Counted from the first letter of the stretch, positions 38,871-47,601 are shown. The stretch is DNA of 64,000 nt from Bacteroidaceae bacterium (GCA_017379075.1 JAFNXL010000010.1:1-64000), one strand, 5' to 3'. Numbers and translations: made by a program. The notes: generated by a model from the letters alone, not told the origin.

Positions 38871-39964
38871 ACACGCTGATATTCCTGACTGTCACACTCA
38901 TGATGACAGCGTGCCACGGCAAGACTTCCATGCCTGCGGAAAGAGCGGAGGGCGACACAATTGTGATGCGCCACGCACGCAACCTGTGCCTGATTCAACA
39001 TGCGGACTACACGGAAGCCGTCATACGCAATCCCTGGGACACCACCCAAGTGCTGAGCCGCTACATCCTGACGGAAAAAGGCACTCGGCCAAACGAGGCG
39101 GAGGGCACACTGCTCAAAGTGCCGTTCCGCAAAGCTGCCGTCTTTACCGGCGTGCATTGTGCGCTATTGCAGGAATTGGGATGCGAAGGCGCGATTGGCG
39201 GTGTGTGCGAAGTCAAATACATTGGCATCCCCTACATACAGAAAGGGGTCGAAGAAGGCCGCATCGCCGACCTTGGAAACGGCATGGCACCGAACATGGA
39301 AAGTATCATGGACCTGCAGCCAGACGTGCTGATGCCAAGCCTTTTTGAAAACAACAGCGGATATGGCAGACTGGAACGGCTTGGGATTCCCATTGTGGGA
39401 TGTGCCGAATACATGGAAACCTCGCCTTTGGCGCAGGCCGAATGGATGCGGTTCTACGGCAGGCTCTTCGGGAAAGGAACTGCCGCCGACAGCCTTTTTG
39501 CGTGTATAGAGAAAGAATATACAACATTAAAGGAGACAGCCATGGCGGTAAGCGAAAAGCCATTGGTCATCAGCGAACTGCCACAAAGCGGAAAATGGTT
39601 TGTGGCCGCCGGCCAAAGCACCAGCGGGCAACTCTACAGGGATGCCGGTGCCGACTATGCCTTCTCGCACATTGAGGGTTCGGGCAGCGTGGCGCTCAGC
39701 GTGGAAGAAGTCTTGGAGAAGGCCATCCATGCTGACCTGTGGATGGTCAAACGCTACGGAGCCGCCACAAGGGCACAGCTGACAAGCGAACAGCCGGGGC
39801 TGAACAGAATTGCCGCCCGCATGTGGCTATGCGACACACAGACAAGCCGTTACTTTGAAGAAACGCCCTTCCATCCGGAATGGGTGCTGAAGAACCTGAT
39901 ACAGATATTCCATCCCGAACTGGGCATTGAAAGCGAAAAGAAATACTTTTGTCCATTAGAATGA
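38843..39964 (+). CDS. btuF: ABC transporter substrate-binding lipoprotein, BtuF-like
   Basis: Periplasmic substrate-binding lipoprotein of 373 aa with Cys24 at the lipobox (MMTAC). Class III (helical-backbone) features: KAAVFTGVHCALLQELGC, the domain end LQPDVLMPSLFEN and the second lobe EKPLVISELPQSGKWFVAAGQS. It would hand cobalamin from the periplasm to BtuCD. The start ATG lies inside btuB (28-base overlap) and the stop overlaps btuC as ATGA. Family alone would also allow a siderophore or haem ligand; riboswitch control and BtuB/BtuG company favour B12. Confidence 0.85.
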   Translation: METKKTSVLNTLIFLTVTLMMTACHGKTSMPAERAEGDTIVMRHARNLCLIQHADYTEAVIRNPWDTTQVLSRYILTEKGTRPNEAEGTLLKVPFRKAAVFTGVHCALLQELGCEGAIGGVCEVKYIGIPYIQKGVEEGRIADLGNGMAPNMESIMDLQPDVLMPSLFENNSGYGRLERLGIPIVGCAEYMETSPLAQAEWMRFYGRLFGKGTAADSLFACIEKEYTTLKETAMAVSEKPLVISELPQSGKWFVAAGQSTSGQLYRDAGADYAFSHIEGSGSVALSVEEVLEKAIHADLWMVKRYGAATRAQLTSEQPGLNRIAARMWLCDTQTSRYFEETPFHPEWVLKNLIQIFHPELGIESEKKYFCPLE

Positions 39965-40980
39965 AAAAGCTCATCCTCTTTATACTGACGCTGGCAATGG
40001 TAGCATTGTGTGCCGCCAACCTGTGGTGGGGAAGTCTGGACATCCCTGCCGAAGCCGTGTGGAAGATTCTTTGCGGAGAAGACGTTCCCGAACATCCGTC
40101 GTGGAAATTCATCATATTGGAAAACCGCATTCCACAGATGGTCACAGCCCTGTGTTGCGGAGCCGCACTCAGCACCAGCGGCCTTTTGTTGCAGACGGCT
40201 TTCCGCAATCCGCTTGCCGGCCCTTCCATATTGGGAATTGACTCGGGCGCCAATCTGGGCGTAGCACTGGCAATGCTGTATCTGGGTGGAAGCGTTACAC
40301 TGGGAAGCCTCAGCCTTGACGGTTATCTGCTGGTCTTTGCCGCCGCCATGGCTGGAGCGCTTGGCATCATGGGTCTGCTGTTGCTGATTTCGGGTCTGCT
40401 CCGGAGTCCGGTGATGCTGCTTATCACGGGCGTCATCATCAGCTATGTGACGGGAGCGGTCATCAGCCTGCTTAACTTTTCCGCCACAGAGGAAGGCGTA
40501 CATTCCTACATCATGTGGGGTATGGGCAACTTCAGCGGCATATCTCTGGACCGTCTGCCCGTCTATGTGCTGCTTTGCGCCATCGGACTTACGACAAGCA
40601 TCTTGCTGATTAAGCCGCTTGACACCCTGCTGCTGGGCGACAACTATGCCGCCAATCTGGGAACCAGCATACGCCTTACCCGCAATGCGTTGCTGTGCTG
40701 CACCGGTCTGCTCACCGCCACCACCACCGCTTTCTGCGGCCCCATCTCCTTCCTGGGACTGGCGGTTCCACACATCGCACGCATGGTCATGCGCACCGGA
40801 AGCCACCGCATACTGATGCCCGCCACCATGCTGACCGGTGGCTGTCTGGCACTGCTCTGCAATCTGTGCAGCACACTGCCCCCCAACGGCAGCCTGATTC
40901 CCATCAACGTCATCACACCGCTCATCGGAGCGCCAGTCATCCTATACGTCATACTACATTCCAGCAAACAGCAAGCATGA
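39961..40980 (+). CDS. btuC: ABC transporter permease, BtuC/FecCD family
   Basis: Inner-membrane permease of 339 aa with about ten hydrophobic helices. The family signature LLLQTAFRNPLAGPSILGID with following GANLG is present near residue 80, and the cytoplasmic coupling region GPISFLGLAVPHIARM near 260. The start is the ATG at 39961 (MKKLILFIL), overlapping the btuF-like stop by 4 bases; the in-frame TTG at 39949 is rejected. It overlaps btuD by 4 bases. Together they should form the BtuC2D2 importer. Confidence 0.92.
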   Translation: MKKLILFILTLAMVALCAANLWWGSLDIPAEAVWKILCGEDVPEHPSWKFIILENRIPQMVTALCCGAALSTSGLLLQTAFRNPLAGPSILGIDSGANLGVALAMLYLGGSVTLGSLSLDGYLLVFAAAMAGALGIMGLLLLISGLLRSPVMLLITGVIISYVTGAVISLLNFSATEEGVHSYIMWGMGNFSGISLDRLPVYVLLCAIGLTTSILLIKPLDTLLLGDNYAANLGTSIRLTRNALLCCTGLLTATTTAFCGPISFLGLAVPHIARMVMRTGSHRILMPATMLTGGCLALLCNLCSTLPPNGSLIPINVITPLIGAPVILYVILHSSKQQA

Positions 40981-41732
40981 TCACACTTGAAGACCTCTCT
41001 ACAGGATATGGCAGCCATTGCGTGGCCAGCCATCTGAACGCCTCACTTGCCGGCGGACGCCTTACTTGTCTGTTGGGCGCAAACGGTGTGGGCAAGAGCA
41101 CACTCCTGCGCACCCTTTGCGGTTTTCTGCCGCCAATGGGCGGAAGCATCCGCATAAACGGAACGGACATCAGACAACTGTCGCGCAAAGAGATGAGCCG
41201 GACAACTGGCGTGGTGCTGACCGAACGGCCGGACGTGCCGGACATGAACGTGGAAGAGATGACGGCAATGGGCCGCACACCCTACACGGGCTTCTGGGGA
41301 AGCCTGCAGGGCAAAGACAAGGAAGCCGTGAAGGAAGCCCTGCAGATGGTGGGTATTGCGCATCTTCGAGAACGGAAGGTTCACACACTGAGCGACGGAG
41401 AGAGGCAAAAGGTGATGATTGCCAAGGCACTGGCGCAGCAGACGCCCGTCATACTGCTGGACGAGCCTACTGCCTTTCTGGACTTTCCGAGCAAGGTGGA
41501 AACCATGCGCCTGCTGAAGCGGTTGGCTCACGAAAGCGGAAAGACCATCTTCCTGAGTACGCACGACCTGGAAATGGCCATACAGCTGGCAGATGACCTG
41601 TGGCTGCTTTCCAAAGAAGGCCTGCAAAGCGGAACAGCTGACAACCTTTCGGCCAACGGAAGCCTGGAACGTTTTGTGTCGTGCAACGGAATCAGGTTCG
41701 ATGCCGCAAGAAAAGTGTTTTATCTGTCCTGA
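40977..41732 (+). CDS. btuD: ABC transporter ATPase, BtuD-like
   Basis: ATP-binding subunit of 251 aa. Walker A GANGVGKST (about residue 35), signature LSDGERQK (instead of the common LSGGE), Walker B VILLDEPT and switch His in STHDLEM are all intact, so it should be active. It starts within the btuC stop (ATGA). It is the last gene of the B12 operon; the stop codon is followed by a 41-bp tandem array rather than an obvious terminator. Confidence 0.92.
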   Translation: MITLEDLSTGYGSHCVASHLNASLAGGRLTCLLGANGVGKSTLLRTLCGFLPPMGGSIRINGTDIRQLSRKEMSRTTGVVLTERPDVPDMNVEEMTAMGRTPYTGFWGSLQGKDKEAVKEALQMVGIAHLRERKVHTLSDGERQKVMIAKALAQQTPVILLDEPTAFLDFPSKVETMRLLKRLAHESGKTIFLSTHDLEMAIQLADDLWLLSKEGLQSGTADNLSANGSLERFVSCNGIRFDAARKVFYLS

Positions 41733-41787
41733 AGCGGAGGAACCCCTCCTCTTTCCCAACATTTTCACATACAGATACCCTTCGGCG

Positions 41788-42102
41788 AGGGGTCGCGGAG
41801 CATTTCTACAGCGAAAAAACGGCCTGCGAGGGGTCGCGGAGCATTCCTACAACAAAAAAATGGCTGGCGAGGGGTCGCGGAGCATTCCTACAACAAAAAA
41901 ATGGCCTGCGGGGGGTCGCGGAGCATTCCTACAACAAAAAAATGGCCCGCGAGGGGTCGCGGAGCATTTCCACAACGAAAAAATGGGCTGCGAGGGGTCG
42001 CGGAGCATTCCTACAACGAAAAAATGGGCTGCGAGGGGTCGCGGAGCATTCCTACAGCAAAAAAATGGCTGGCGAGGGGTCGCGGAGCATTCCTACAGCA
42101 AA
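41788..42102. repeat. 41-bp tandem array, eight copies
   Basis: The motif GGTCGCGGAGCATT begins at 41791, 41832, 41873, 41914, 41955, 41996, 42037 and 42078, exactly 41 bases apart, with an A-rich second half in each unit. Because 41 is not a multiple of three, the frames rotate: all three forward frames stay open and encode the same peptide blocks (GVAEHSYNKKM, GSRSIPTTKKW, GRGAFLQQKNG) in shifted order. There are no spacers, so it is not CRISPR. Confidence 0.92.
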
Positions 42103-42217
42103 ATTTAGTTTTCGCTCGTTTAATCATCCCTTTCGTGTGTGCTTCTTCTATATAACAAAAGACGGGAGTCCAAAATAGAATGATGAAGGACGTATGAAGA
42201 ATGAACGTTGAACGAAA

Positions 42218-42476
42218 ACGTCTGAAAGACGTGAATTTGAATAGCCGGGGGCTTTTAAGCCCTCGGTATCTTACGTCCGCACAATAATGGCGTCTGTAAA
42301 GACGCGAATCGGCAACATGGGGGTTATTTCGTTCAACGCTCATCGTTAAACGTTCAAAAACGTTCAAAAACGTTGCCGTTCCGCGTCTTCCAGACGCCAT
42401 TTTTTTGTCTTGTCAATTTTTCCACGGGTTCAAGAACCCGCGGCTATTCGCCCTTCGGGCTTCCCGTCTTCCAGAC
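42218..42476. repeat. Intergenic hairpin mosaic, fourth locus
   Basis: Holds CGTCTGAAAGACG, GCGTCTTCCAGACGC and, in inverted orientation, the GGGTTCAAGAACCC and GCCCTTCGGGC hairpins found at 20805-21300 and 30383-30662. An A/G-rich stretch with repeated CGTTCAAAAA lies in its middle. No gene is seen in 42110-42507. Confidence 0.8.
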
Positions 42477-42507
42477 GGAGTGAACCATTTTTAGCACATA
42501 CCTTTAC

Positions 42508-43392
42508 CTACTGGCCAAACTTTACCATTCTGTTCCGCAACAGATTAGCAAATTCATGATTCTTTAATCCCCACTGCGGAGCGATGACCATTTCGGGCGG
42601 ACTCTGGCTTACGAAGCGCTCCATTACCAGACCGTATGGCAAACGGCTGATGTAATGCAGCACCAGGTCGATGTATTCCTCGGCCGTGGGCACCACCCAG
42701 GGATGTTCGGCATATTCCCTTGCCAGCTGTGTGCCACGGATAATCTGTAACTGATGCAGTTTGAGCGTGGTCAGCGGCAAGCGGCCTATTTCCTCTGCCT
42801 GGCGCATAAGCTCGTCGAAGGGTTCCCACGGAAAGCCCAATATGACATGCGCCCCCACCCTGATGCCTCGTTCTGCCGTGCGGCGAATCGCCTCGCATGA
42901 CTGACGGAACGTATGCCCGCGGTTGATGCGCAGAAGGGTTTCGTCGTTGGCGCTCTCCACACCATATTCCACAATCAGAAAGGTTCGCCGGTTCAGCTCT
43001 TCCAGATAATCCAAAAGATTGTCGGGCATACAGTCGGGCCGTGTGCCAATGACCAGCCCCACCACATCGGGCACGCGAAGCGCCTCTTCGTAGAGGCTGA
43101 CCAGGCGGTCCAGTTCGGCATAGGTATTGGTATAGGCCTGGAAGTAGGCCAGGTACTTCATGGCCGGATACTTGCGGGCAAAGAACTGCTTGCCCTCTTC
43201 CAACTGTTGCGTAACCGACTTTTCCGTGCGGCAATAGGCGGGATTGAACGTCTGGTTATTACAAAACGTACAACCGCCCGTGCCCAGAGTGCCGTCCCTG
43301 TTGGGGCATGTCATTCCGGCATTGACAGAGATCTTCTGAACCTTGCAGCCCAGCTCGCTTTGCAGCCACGGGCCAAATTCCACATACTTCAT
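42508..43392 (-). CDS. Radical SAM protein, YhcC/TIGR01212 family
   Basis: Radical SAM enzyme of 294 aa; the reaction of this family is not defined, with a link to RNA modification or oxygen response suggested for some members. The cluster-binding segment reads CPNRDGTLGTGGCTFCNNQ near residue 29, giving the spaced Cys and C-x2-C typical of YhcC. Further family features are VVGLVIGTRPDCMPD, FLIVEYGVESANDETL and GAHVILGFPWEP. It is a single gene divergent from the DPP-IV gene, with 81 bases between the starts. Confidence 0.88.
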   Translation of the reverse strand: MKYVEFGPWLQSELGCKVQKISVNAGMTCPNRDGTLGTGGCTFCNNQTFNPAYCRTEKSVTQQLEEGKQFFARKYPAMKYLAYFQAYTNTYAELDRLVSLYEEALRVPDVVGLVIGTRPDCMPDNLLDYLEELNRRTFLIVEYGVESANDETLLRINRGHTFRQSCEAIRRTAERGIRVGAHVILGFPWEPFDELMRQAEEIGRLPLTTLKLHQLQIIRGTQLAREYAEHPWVVPTAEEYIDLVLHYISRLPYGLVMERFVSQSPPEMVIAPQWGLKNHEFANLLRNRMVKFGQ

Positions 43393-43437
43393 AACGTAAA
43401 AGTACTGCTTTCAGTCAGAAATACCAAATAATTTTCG

Positions 43438-43445
43438 TATCTTCG
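43438..43445 (+). promoter_or_regulatory. Probable -7 element of the DPP-IV gene
   Basis: TATCTTCG, one base from TAnnTTTG, 28 bases before the ATG at 43474. Confidence 0.4.
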
Positions 43446-43473
43446 CTGCCAAAATGATTTAATTGACCATATT

Positions 43474-45681
43474 ATGAGACGTATTTTCTCCCTTCTGTCC
43501 CTCGTGCTGGCACTTTTCAGCATGCAGGCAAAGGCCGACAATCTCGACCTGAAAGATTTGTGCAGCGGAACGTATTCGGCCCGCAGAATATCCGGTGTGA
43601 ACCCCTTGAACGACGGCGAATCCTATGCCCAGCTCAGCCCGGACCACACCCAGATTCTCACCTATTCATTCAAGACTGGCGAGCAGACCGGTGTGCTCTT
43701 TGATGTCAACAACATCAAGGGACGCATCCGCATAAAAGGCATTGACGGCTATATCATGAGCCCCGACGAAAGCCACATTCTGTTGCAGACCCAGACAAAG
43801 CGCATCTATCGCCACAGCTTCACGGCCGAGTATTATATATATAATGTAAAGAGCCGCACACTGGCCAACCTCAGCACTAACGGCCCGCAGGAAGTTCCGC
43901 TGTGGAGCAAAGACGGAAACATGGTGGCCTTTGTGCGCGAAGGCAACCTATTCCTGGTGAAGCTGCTCTTCAACAACAGCGAGAGCCAGGTGACAAAGGA
44001 CGGAAAGTTCAACGAGATCATCAACGGAAAGCCCGACTGGGTGAACGAAGAGGAATTCTCGTTCAACCGCGCCTTCGACTTCAATGCCGACGGTACCATG
44101 CTGGCATGGATCCGCTATGACGAAAGCAAGGTGCCCCTCTACTCCTTCCCCTGGTACAAGGGCATGTATCCCGAGAAGACACAATATGCCGACTATCCTG
44201 GCACCTACGACTACAAGTATCCCATTGCCGGACAGCCCAACAGTATTGTGAAGGTGCAGACCTTCGACATCAAGAGCCGTGCCATCCGCGACATGCAGCT
44301 TCCCCTTCCCGAGGACGGATACATTCCACGCATCCACTTTACCGACGATCCTCTGAAACTGTTGGTTTTCACACAGAACCGCCATCAGAACCAGTTGGAC
44401 ATCTATGTGGCCAACCCCCGCTCCACCGAATGCCGCATCATCGTGCGCGACCAGGCAGAGCGCTACATCACCGAAGAGCCCTACAAGAACATCAGCCTGC
44501 ACCCCGGCGGATTTGTGCTGATGAGCGAGCGAAGCGGCTTCAACCACCTCTACCTGTACGACCTGAACGGCACCATGAAGCGCCAGCTCACTAGCGGCAA
44601 CTTTGTGGTAACAGACTATTATGGCTATGATGCCAAGACCGGCACCACCTATTATGCCTCAAACCAGGAAAGTCCCACACGCAAGGCCGTCTACAAGAGC
44701 GATGCCAAGGGAAAGGTGGTCAAGCTCAGCACAAAGGAAGGCACCAACGACGCCATCTTCAGCAAGAACATGAAATATTTCATGAATGTATACAGCAACA
44801 TCAACACCCCTCCCGTCACATCATTGTGCGACAACAAGGGCAAGGAACTGAAGGTGCTGGAGGACAACCAGGCACTGAAGGACAAACTGGCAACCATCGA
44901 CCTTGGCGAACGCCGTTTCTTCACCTTCAAGACACAGGACGGTGTGGATCTGAACGGCTACATGGTATTGCCTCCCAACTTCAACGAAACACAGAAGTAT
45001 CCCGTGGTGATGTACCAGTACAGCGGCCCGGGAAGCCAGCAGGTACTGGACAGCTGGTATGCCGGCAACATGACCGGAACCCTGTATGAACAGTACTTGG
45101 GACAGCGTGGTTTCATCAGCGTTGTGGTGGACGGACGCGGAACCGGCGGTCGCGGACGCGAATTCGAGCAATGCACCTATCTGAAGTTGGGCCAGTTGGA
45201 AAGCCATGACCAGGTGGAAGCCGCCATATATCTGGGCAGCCTGCCCTATGTGGACAAGAACCGCATAGGCATCTGGGGATGGAGTTTCGGCGGATTCAAC
45301 ACCCTGATGAGCATGAGCGAGGGCCGTGGCGTATTTGCCGCAGGCGTGGCCGTGGCGCCTCCCACCAGCTGGCGTTTCTATGACACCGTCTATACCGAGC
45401 GTTTCATGCGTACCCCCAACGAGAACAAGGAAGGATATGACGTAAGTCCCATCGGACGCGCCAACCAGTTGCAGGGCCATCTGCTCCTGTGCCACGGTAT
45501 GGCAGACGACAACGTACACTACCGCAACATAGCCGAATATTCCGAAGCATTGGTACAGGCCGACAAGGACTTCAAGGAGCTGGCCTACACCAACCGCAAC
45601 CACAGCATTTACGGTGGCAACACCCGTCATCACCTTTTCCGTCAAATCACAAATTGGTTTGTGGATTATTTGCAAAAGTAA
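43474..45681 (+). CDS. Dipeptidyl peptidase IV-type serine peptidase (S9B)
   Basis: Exported prolyl dipeptidyl peptidase of 735 aa that would cut Xaa-Pro (or Xaa-Ala) dipeptides from peptide N-termini. A signal peptide ends near MQAKA. The N-terminal eight-bladed propeller carries NEEEF near residue 192, the double-Glu motif that binds the free N-terminus in DPP-IV. The C-terminal alpha/beta hydrolase has the nucleophile Ser604 in GWSFGG, the Asp in HGMADDNVH and the His in NRNHSIYGGNTRHH, so the triad is complete. It is monocistronic: the tRNA-Arg promoter begins inside the last codons. Confidence 0.92.
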   Translation: MRRIFSLLSLVLALFSMQAKADNLDLKDLCSGTYSARRISGVNPLNDGESYAQLSPDHTQILTYSFKTGEQTGVLFDVNNIKGRIRIKGIDGYIMSPDESHILLQTQTKRIYRHSFTAEYYIYNVKSRTLANLSTNGPQEVPLWSKDGNMVAFVREGNLFLVKLLFNNSESQVTKDGKFNEIINGKPDWVNEEEFSFNRAFDFNADGTMLAWIRYDESKVPLYSFPWYKGMYPEKTQYADYPGTYDYKYPIAGQPNSIVKVQTFDIKSRAIRDMQLPLPEDGYIPRIHFTDDPLKLLVFTQNRHQNQLDIYVANPRSTECRIIVRDQAERYITEEPYKNISLHPGGFVLMSERSGFNHLYLYDLNGTMKRQLTSGNFVVTDYYGYDAKTGTTYYASNQESPTRKAVYKSDAKGKVVKLSTKEGTNDAIFSKNMKYFMNVYSNINTPPVTSLCDNKGKELKVLEDNQALKDKLATIDLGERRFFTFKTQDGVDLNGYMVLPPNFNETQKYPVVMYQYSGPGSQQVLDSWYAGNMTGTLYEQYLGQRGFISVVVDGRGTGGRGREFEQCTYLKLGQLESHDQVEAAIYLGSLPYVDKNRIGIWGWSFGGFNTLMSMSEGRGVFAAGVAVAPPTSWRFYDTVYTERFMRTPNENKEGYDVSPIGRANQLQGHLLLCHGMADDNVHYRNIAEYSEALVQADKDFKELAYTNRNHSIYGGNTRHHLFRQITNWFVDYLQK

Positions 45682-45700
45682 AAAATACTCACTACCTTTG
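45669..45700 (+). promoter_or_regulatory. Promoter of tRNA-Arg
   Basis: TTTG (45669-45672), 20-base spacer, TACCTTTG (45693-45700): an exact match to the Bacteroidota consensus. The -33 box lies in the last codons of the DPP-IV gene. Confidence 0.8.
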
Positions 45701-45712
45701 CACCGCAATTCA

Positions 45713-45786
45713 GGCCCCGTAGCTTAGCTGTATAGAGCGTCAGATTCCGGTTCTGAAGGTCAAGGGTTAGAATCCCTTCGGGGTCA
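45713..45786 (+). tRNA. tRNA-Arg (anticodon CCG)
   Basis: A 74-nt cloverleaf: acceptor GGCCCCG with CGGGGTC, D stem GCTT/GAGC, anticodon stem TCAGA/TCTGA with loop TTCCGGT (anticodon CCG, reads CGG), T stem AAGGG/CCCTT with loop TTAGAAT. CCA is not encoded. The 3' end and flank are partly duplicated 124 bases downstream. Confidence 0.93.
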
Positions 45787-45797
45787 CAAAGGAAAAG

Positions 45798-45850
45798 CCT
45801 TGCCAATTTCGATGAAAGTTCACTTTCAAGAGAAATTGGTGAGGTTTTTA
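45798..45850 (+). terminator. Terminator of tRNA-Arg
   Basis: CCTTGCCAATTTC (45798-45810) pairs with GAAATTGGTGAGG (45832-45844) with two G-U pairs, enclosing a second stem GAAAG/CTTTC, then TTTTTA. Confidence 0.75.
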
Positions 45851-45894
45851 CTTTGTAAGACCTTCCCGTGGAAAGGGAAGGGTTCGGCGCAGCC

Positions 45895-45957
45895 AATCCC
45901 GAAGGGGGTACAAAGGAAAGCCTTGCCAATTTCGATGAAAGTTCACTTTCAAGAGAA
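45895..45957 (+). repeat. Degenerate duplicate of the tRNA-Arg 3' end and flank
   Basis: Bases 45895-45957 repeat 45771-45834: AATCCC, a diverged GC-rich stretch, ACAAAGG, GCCTTGCCAATTTCGATG and GAAAGTTCACTTTCAAGAG. The right arm of the terminator hairpin is lost. It looks like an attachment-site-style or slippage duplication at the edge of an AT-rich island. Confidence 0.7.
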
Positions 45958-46162
45958 GAGGAGAGTCCTTTTCTTTGTAAGGGTGGTTCTCATAATTATG
46001 TCGAGTTGATTTTTGATTTTATTTCGAACACATATTGCAAATAAGAACAAAAGCAGTACTATAATCATCAAACTACATCAATATTGTTTTCAGACACAAC
46101 TGAAATTGTTTTTAAAGCTAACTGAAAAAGTTTTTTATTCACAGTAAAAAGTTTGTTCCAAG

Positions 46163-46248
46163 GTTTGGAACATACGTTTCATCGGTTGGAACGTATGTTT
46201 CATCAGTTGGAATGTACGTTTCATCAGTTGGAACATAACATTCACCAC
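46163..46248 (+). repeat. 21-bp tandem repeat, four units, heptad coding
   Basis: TTGG recurs at 46165, 46186, 46207 and 46228. At 21 bp the frame is kept: a forward ORF (46153-46338, 61 codons) reads a seven-residue repeat LEHTFHR, LERMFHQ, LECTFHQ, LEHNIHH. No recognised gene or start signal supports translation. Confidence 0.7.
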
Positions 46249-46530
46249 AGAGAAAAAACTTTTTCACCACTGTGCTACAACAATTTAAGCACAATGTTTC
46301 AGCAATGTATTAACTGTGCTTTATTTCATAACCCTTGAAACGTCTAAAACGGAAACATTTATCAGCCTTGTTTTCATGGTTTTCCTCACGCGAATCCCGC
46401 GAATCTCGCCAAAAGGATAAATATAACACTTCATCCATATATATGATTCTTCTTTTATACCTTATAGTATGCCATAAAGATGTTTTCAGGCAAACAAACA
46501 TAGAAAAAAGAAAGAAATTTCCCCATTCCT

Positions 46531-46561
46531 TTTGCCCATTCACACCTTTTCATTAAATTTG
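46531..46561 (+). promoter_or_regulatory. Consensus promoter in front of a truncated ORF
   Basis: TTTG (46531-46534), 19-base spacer, TAAATTTG (46554-46561). Transcription would start near 46568, but the reading frame behind it lacks an ATG. Confidence 0.6.
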
Positions 46562-46573
46562 CAACAATTCTGC

Positions 46574-46810
46574 GCCACAGCGGTGGATTACGCAGAAGGA
46601 CTTTTAAACAAAAAGGTGTTATTGAAATTATCTTCTGAAATCAAATTCTCGCAAAATTTGTTATGGTACGAAGATGATGGCAGTAGCACCACATCATTTG
46701 ATATATACTTACCTCAACAGGTCTGGATATTGTCAATATGGTGTGGGCTATTGTTTTATCCGTACCATAGGCAATGCGAGAAGCCTGATTTTAGGATAAA
46801 GCAGATATAG
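46574..46810 (+). pseudogene. Truncated small ORF of unknown family
   Basis: An open frame of about 78 codons (CATAVDYAEGLLNKKVLLKL, then SQNLLWYEDDGSSTTSFDIY) starts right behind a good promoter without an ATG or normal leader. The sequence looks like a real soluble protein core but stops abruptly in a hydrophobic run (ILSIWCGLLFYPY). Probably a remnant of a small gene, perhaps of immunity type; not recognised. Confidence 0.35.
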
Positions 46811-46876
46811 TTCCCACACCTTATTTATTATATAACAACCTTCTTCTGGGGATTGAGGGGGCATTTATGATAATCT

Positions 46877-47224
46877 ATGATGTACGGACATTTAAATCAA
46901 GACAGTGTACAAAGAATTAAAAACATAGAAAATGGTTTCAAAAACTATCCCGCTTATTCTGCCTACCAAATAACATCGTATGTCTATGACTACAGGGCTG
47001 GAGTTCATGCTTTAGAGATTACTCGCAACGGACAGTTTGTAAATCTATTTCTATTTTATCCCAGCACAAACGGGAAAATCGAATCTATTGCTGTTTATGG
47101 AGCGAATCTACAAGGGCATTATAATGCCATGCGTTCTTCGATGATGGCGTTCGGTATGCCTATATCTGACATTTCCATCGAGTCCGGGAATGAAACATAT
47201 TTGGACATTTATCTTGATTATTAA
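46877..47224 (+). CDS. Hypothetical protein, 115 aa
   Basis: Not recognised. Soluble alpha/beta-looking protein with no signal peptide or membrane segment (AYQITSYVYDYRAGVHALEI, QFVNLFLFYPSTNGKIESI). It starts MMYGHLN; the second ATG (46880) is equally possible. It is the first of four closely spaced AT-rich small genes and 36 bases separate it from the next. Size, solubility and clustering recall immunity proteins of polymorphic toxin systems, but no family match can be claimed. Confidence 0.6.
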   Translation: MMYGHLNQDSVQRIKNIENGFKNYPAYSAYQITSYVYDYRAGVHALEITRNGQFVNLFLFYPSTNGKIESIAVYGANLQGHYNAMRSSMMAFGMPISDISIESGNETYLDIYLDY

Positions 47225-47260
47225 CTTATAAATCTGTAAGGAGCAGAACATGCAAAAACC

Positions 47261-47590
47261 ATGCCATTAGTAACACATATATTTCATAGTCATAAAAGAT
47301 TTGAGAGAGGTGTACAAGTATCATTTGACCATGTGCCAAGGCAAGTTAATTTGGATTATGATATAACCGGAAATAATGTTGTTATTTCCATCATTCCTAC
47401 CTTGAGTCCTAAACACGCACGCCTTGTACGTCAAGACTTCTTTACATTGTATTATATAGGAGATGACCCCGATTATCGCTTTGAAATCGAATGTTGGCCA
47501 GACAACGGCACCATCAAGCGTTTATCTGTATTCAGGGATGACATGGGGGTAGAGATTCAATATATCAGCGACCATCAAGACAGACTTTAA
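47261..47590 (+). CDS. Hypothetical protein, 109 aa
   Basis: Not recognised. Predicted all-soluble beta-rich protein (FERGVQVSFDHVPRQVNLDY, NNVVISIIPTLSPKHARLV, YRFEIECWPDNGTIKRLSVF). No signal peptide, no catalytic motif. It sits 36 bases after the preceding ORF and 11 before the next, so is probably co-transcribed. An immunity or chaperone role is possible but unsupported beyond context. Confidence 0.6.
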   Translation: MPLVTHIFHSHKRFERGVQVSFDHVPRQVNLDYDITGNNVVISIIPTLSPKHARLVRQDFFTLYYIGDDPDYRFEIECWPDNGTIKRLSVFRDDMGVEIQYISDHQDRL

Positions 47591-47601
47591 CGTATAACAT
47601 C

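Noticed and set aside
41788..42102. Possible CRISPR array
   Set aside because: Units are contiguous 41-bp repeats without unique spacers, and no cas genes are nearby.
41593..42178. ORFs of 84-171 codons running through the 41-bp array
   Set aside because: They arise because the repeat has no stops in any forward frame; starts lie inside btuD or in the array and no protein family is seen.
45895..45957. Second tRNA gene
   Set aside because: Only the 3' part of the T arm and the flank are repeated; no acceptor 5' strand, D arm or anticodon arm.
45800..46009. 69-codon ORF behind the tRNA
   Set aside because: It consists of the tRNA terminator and its duplicate; no independent evidence of translation.
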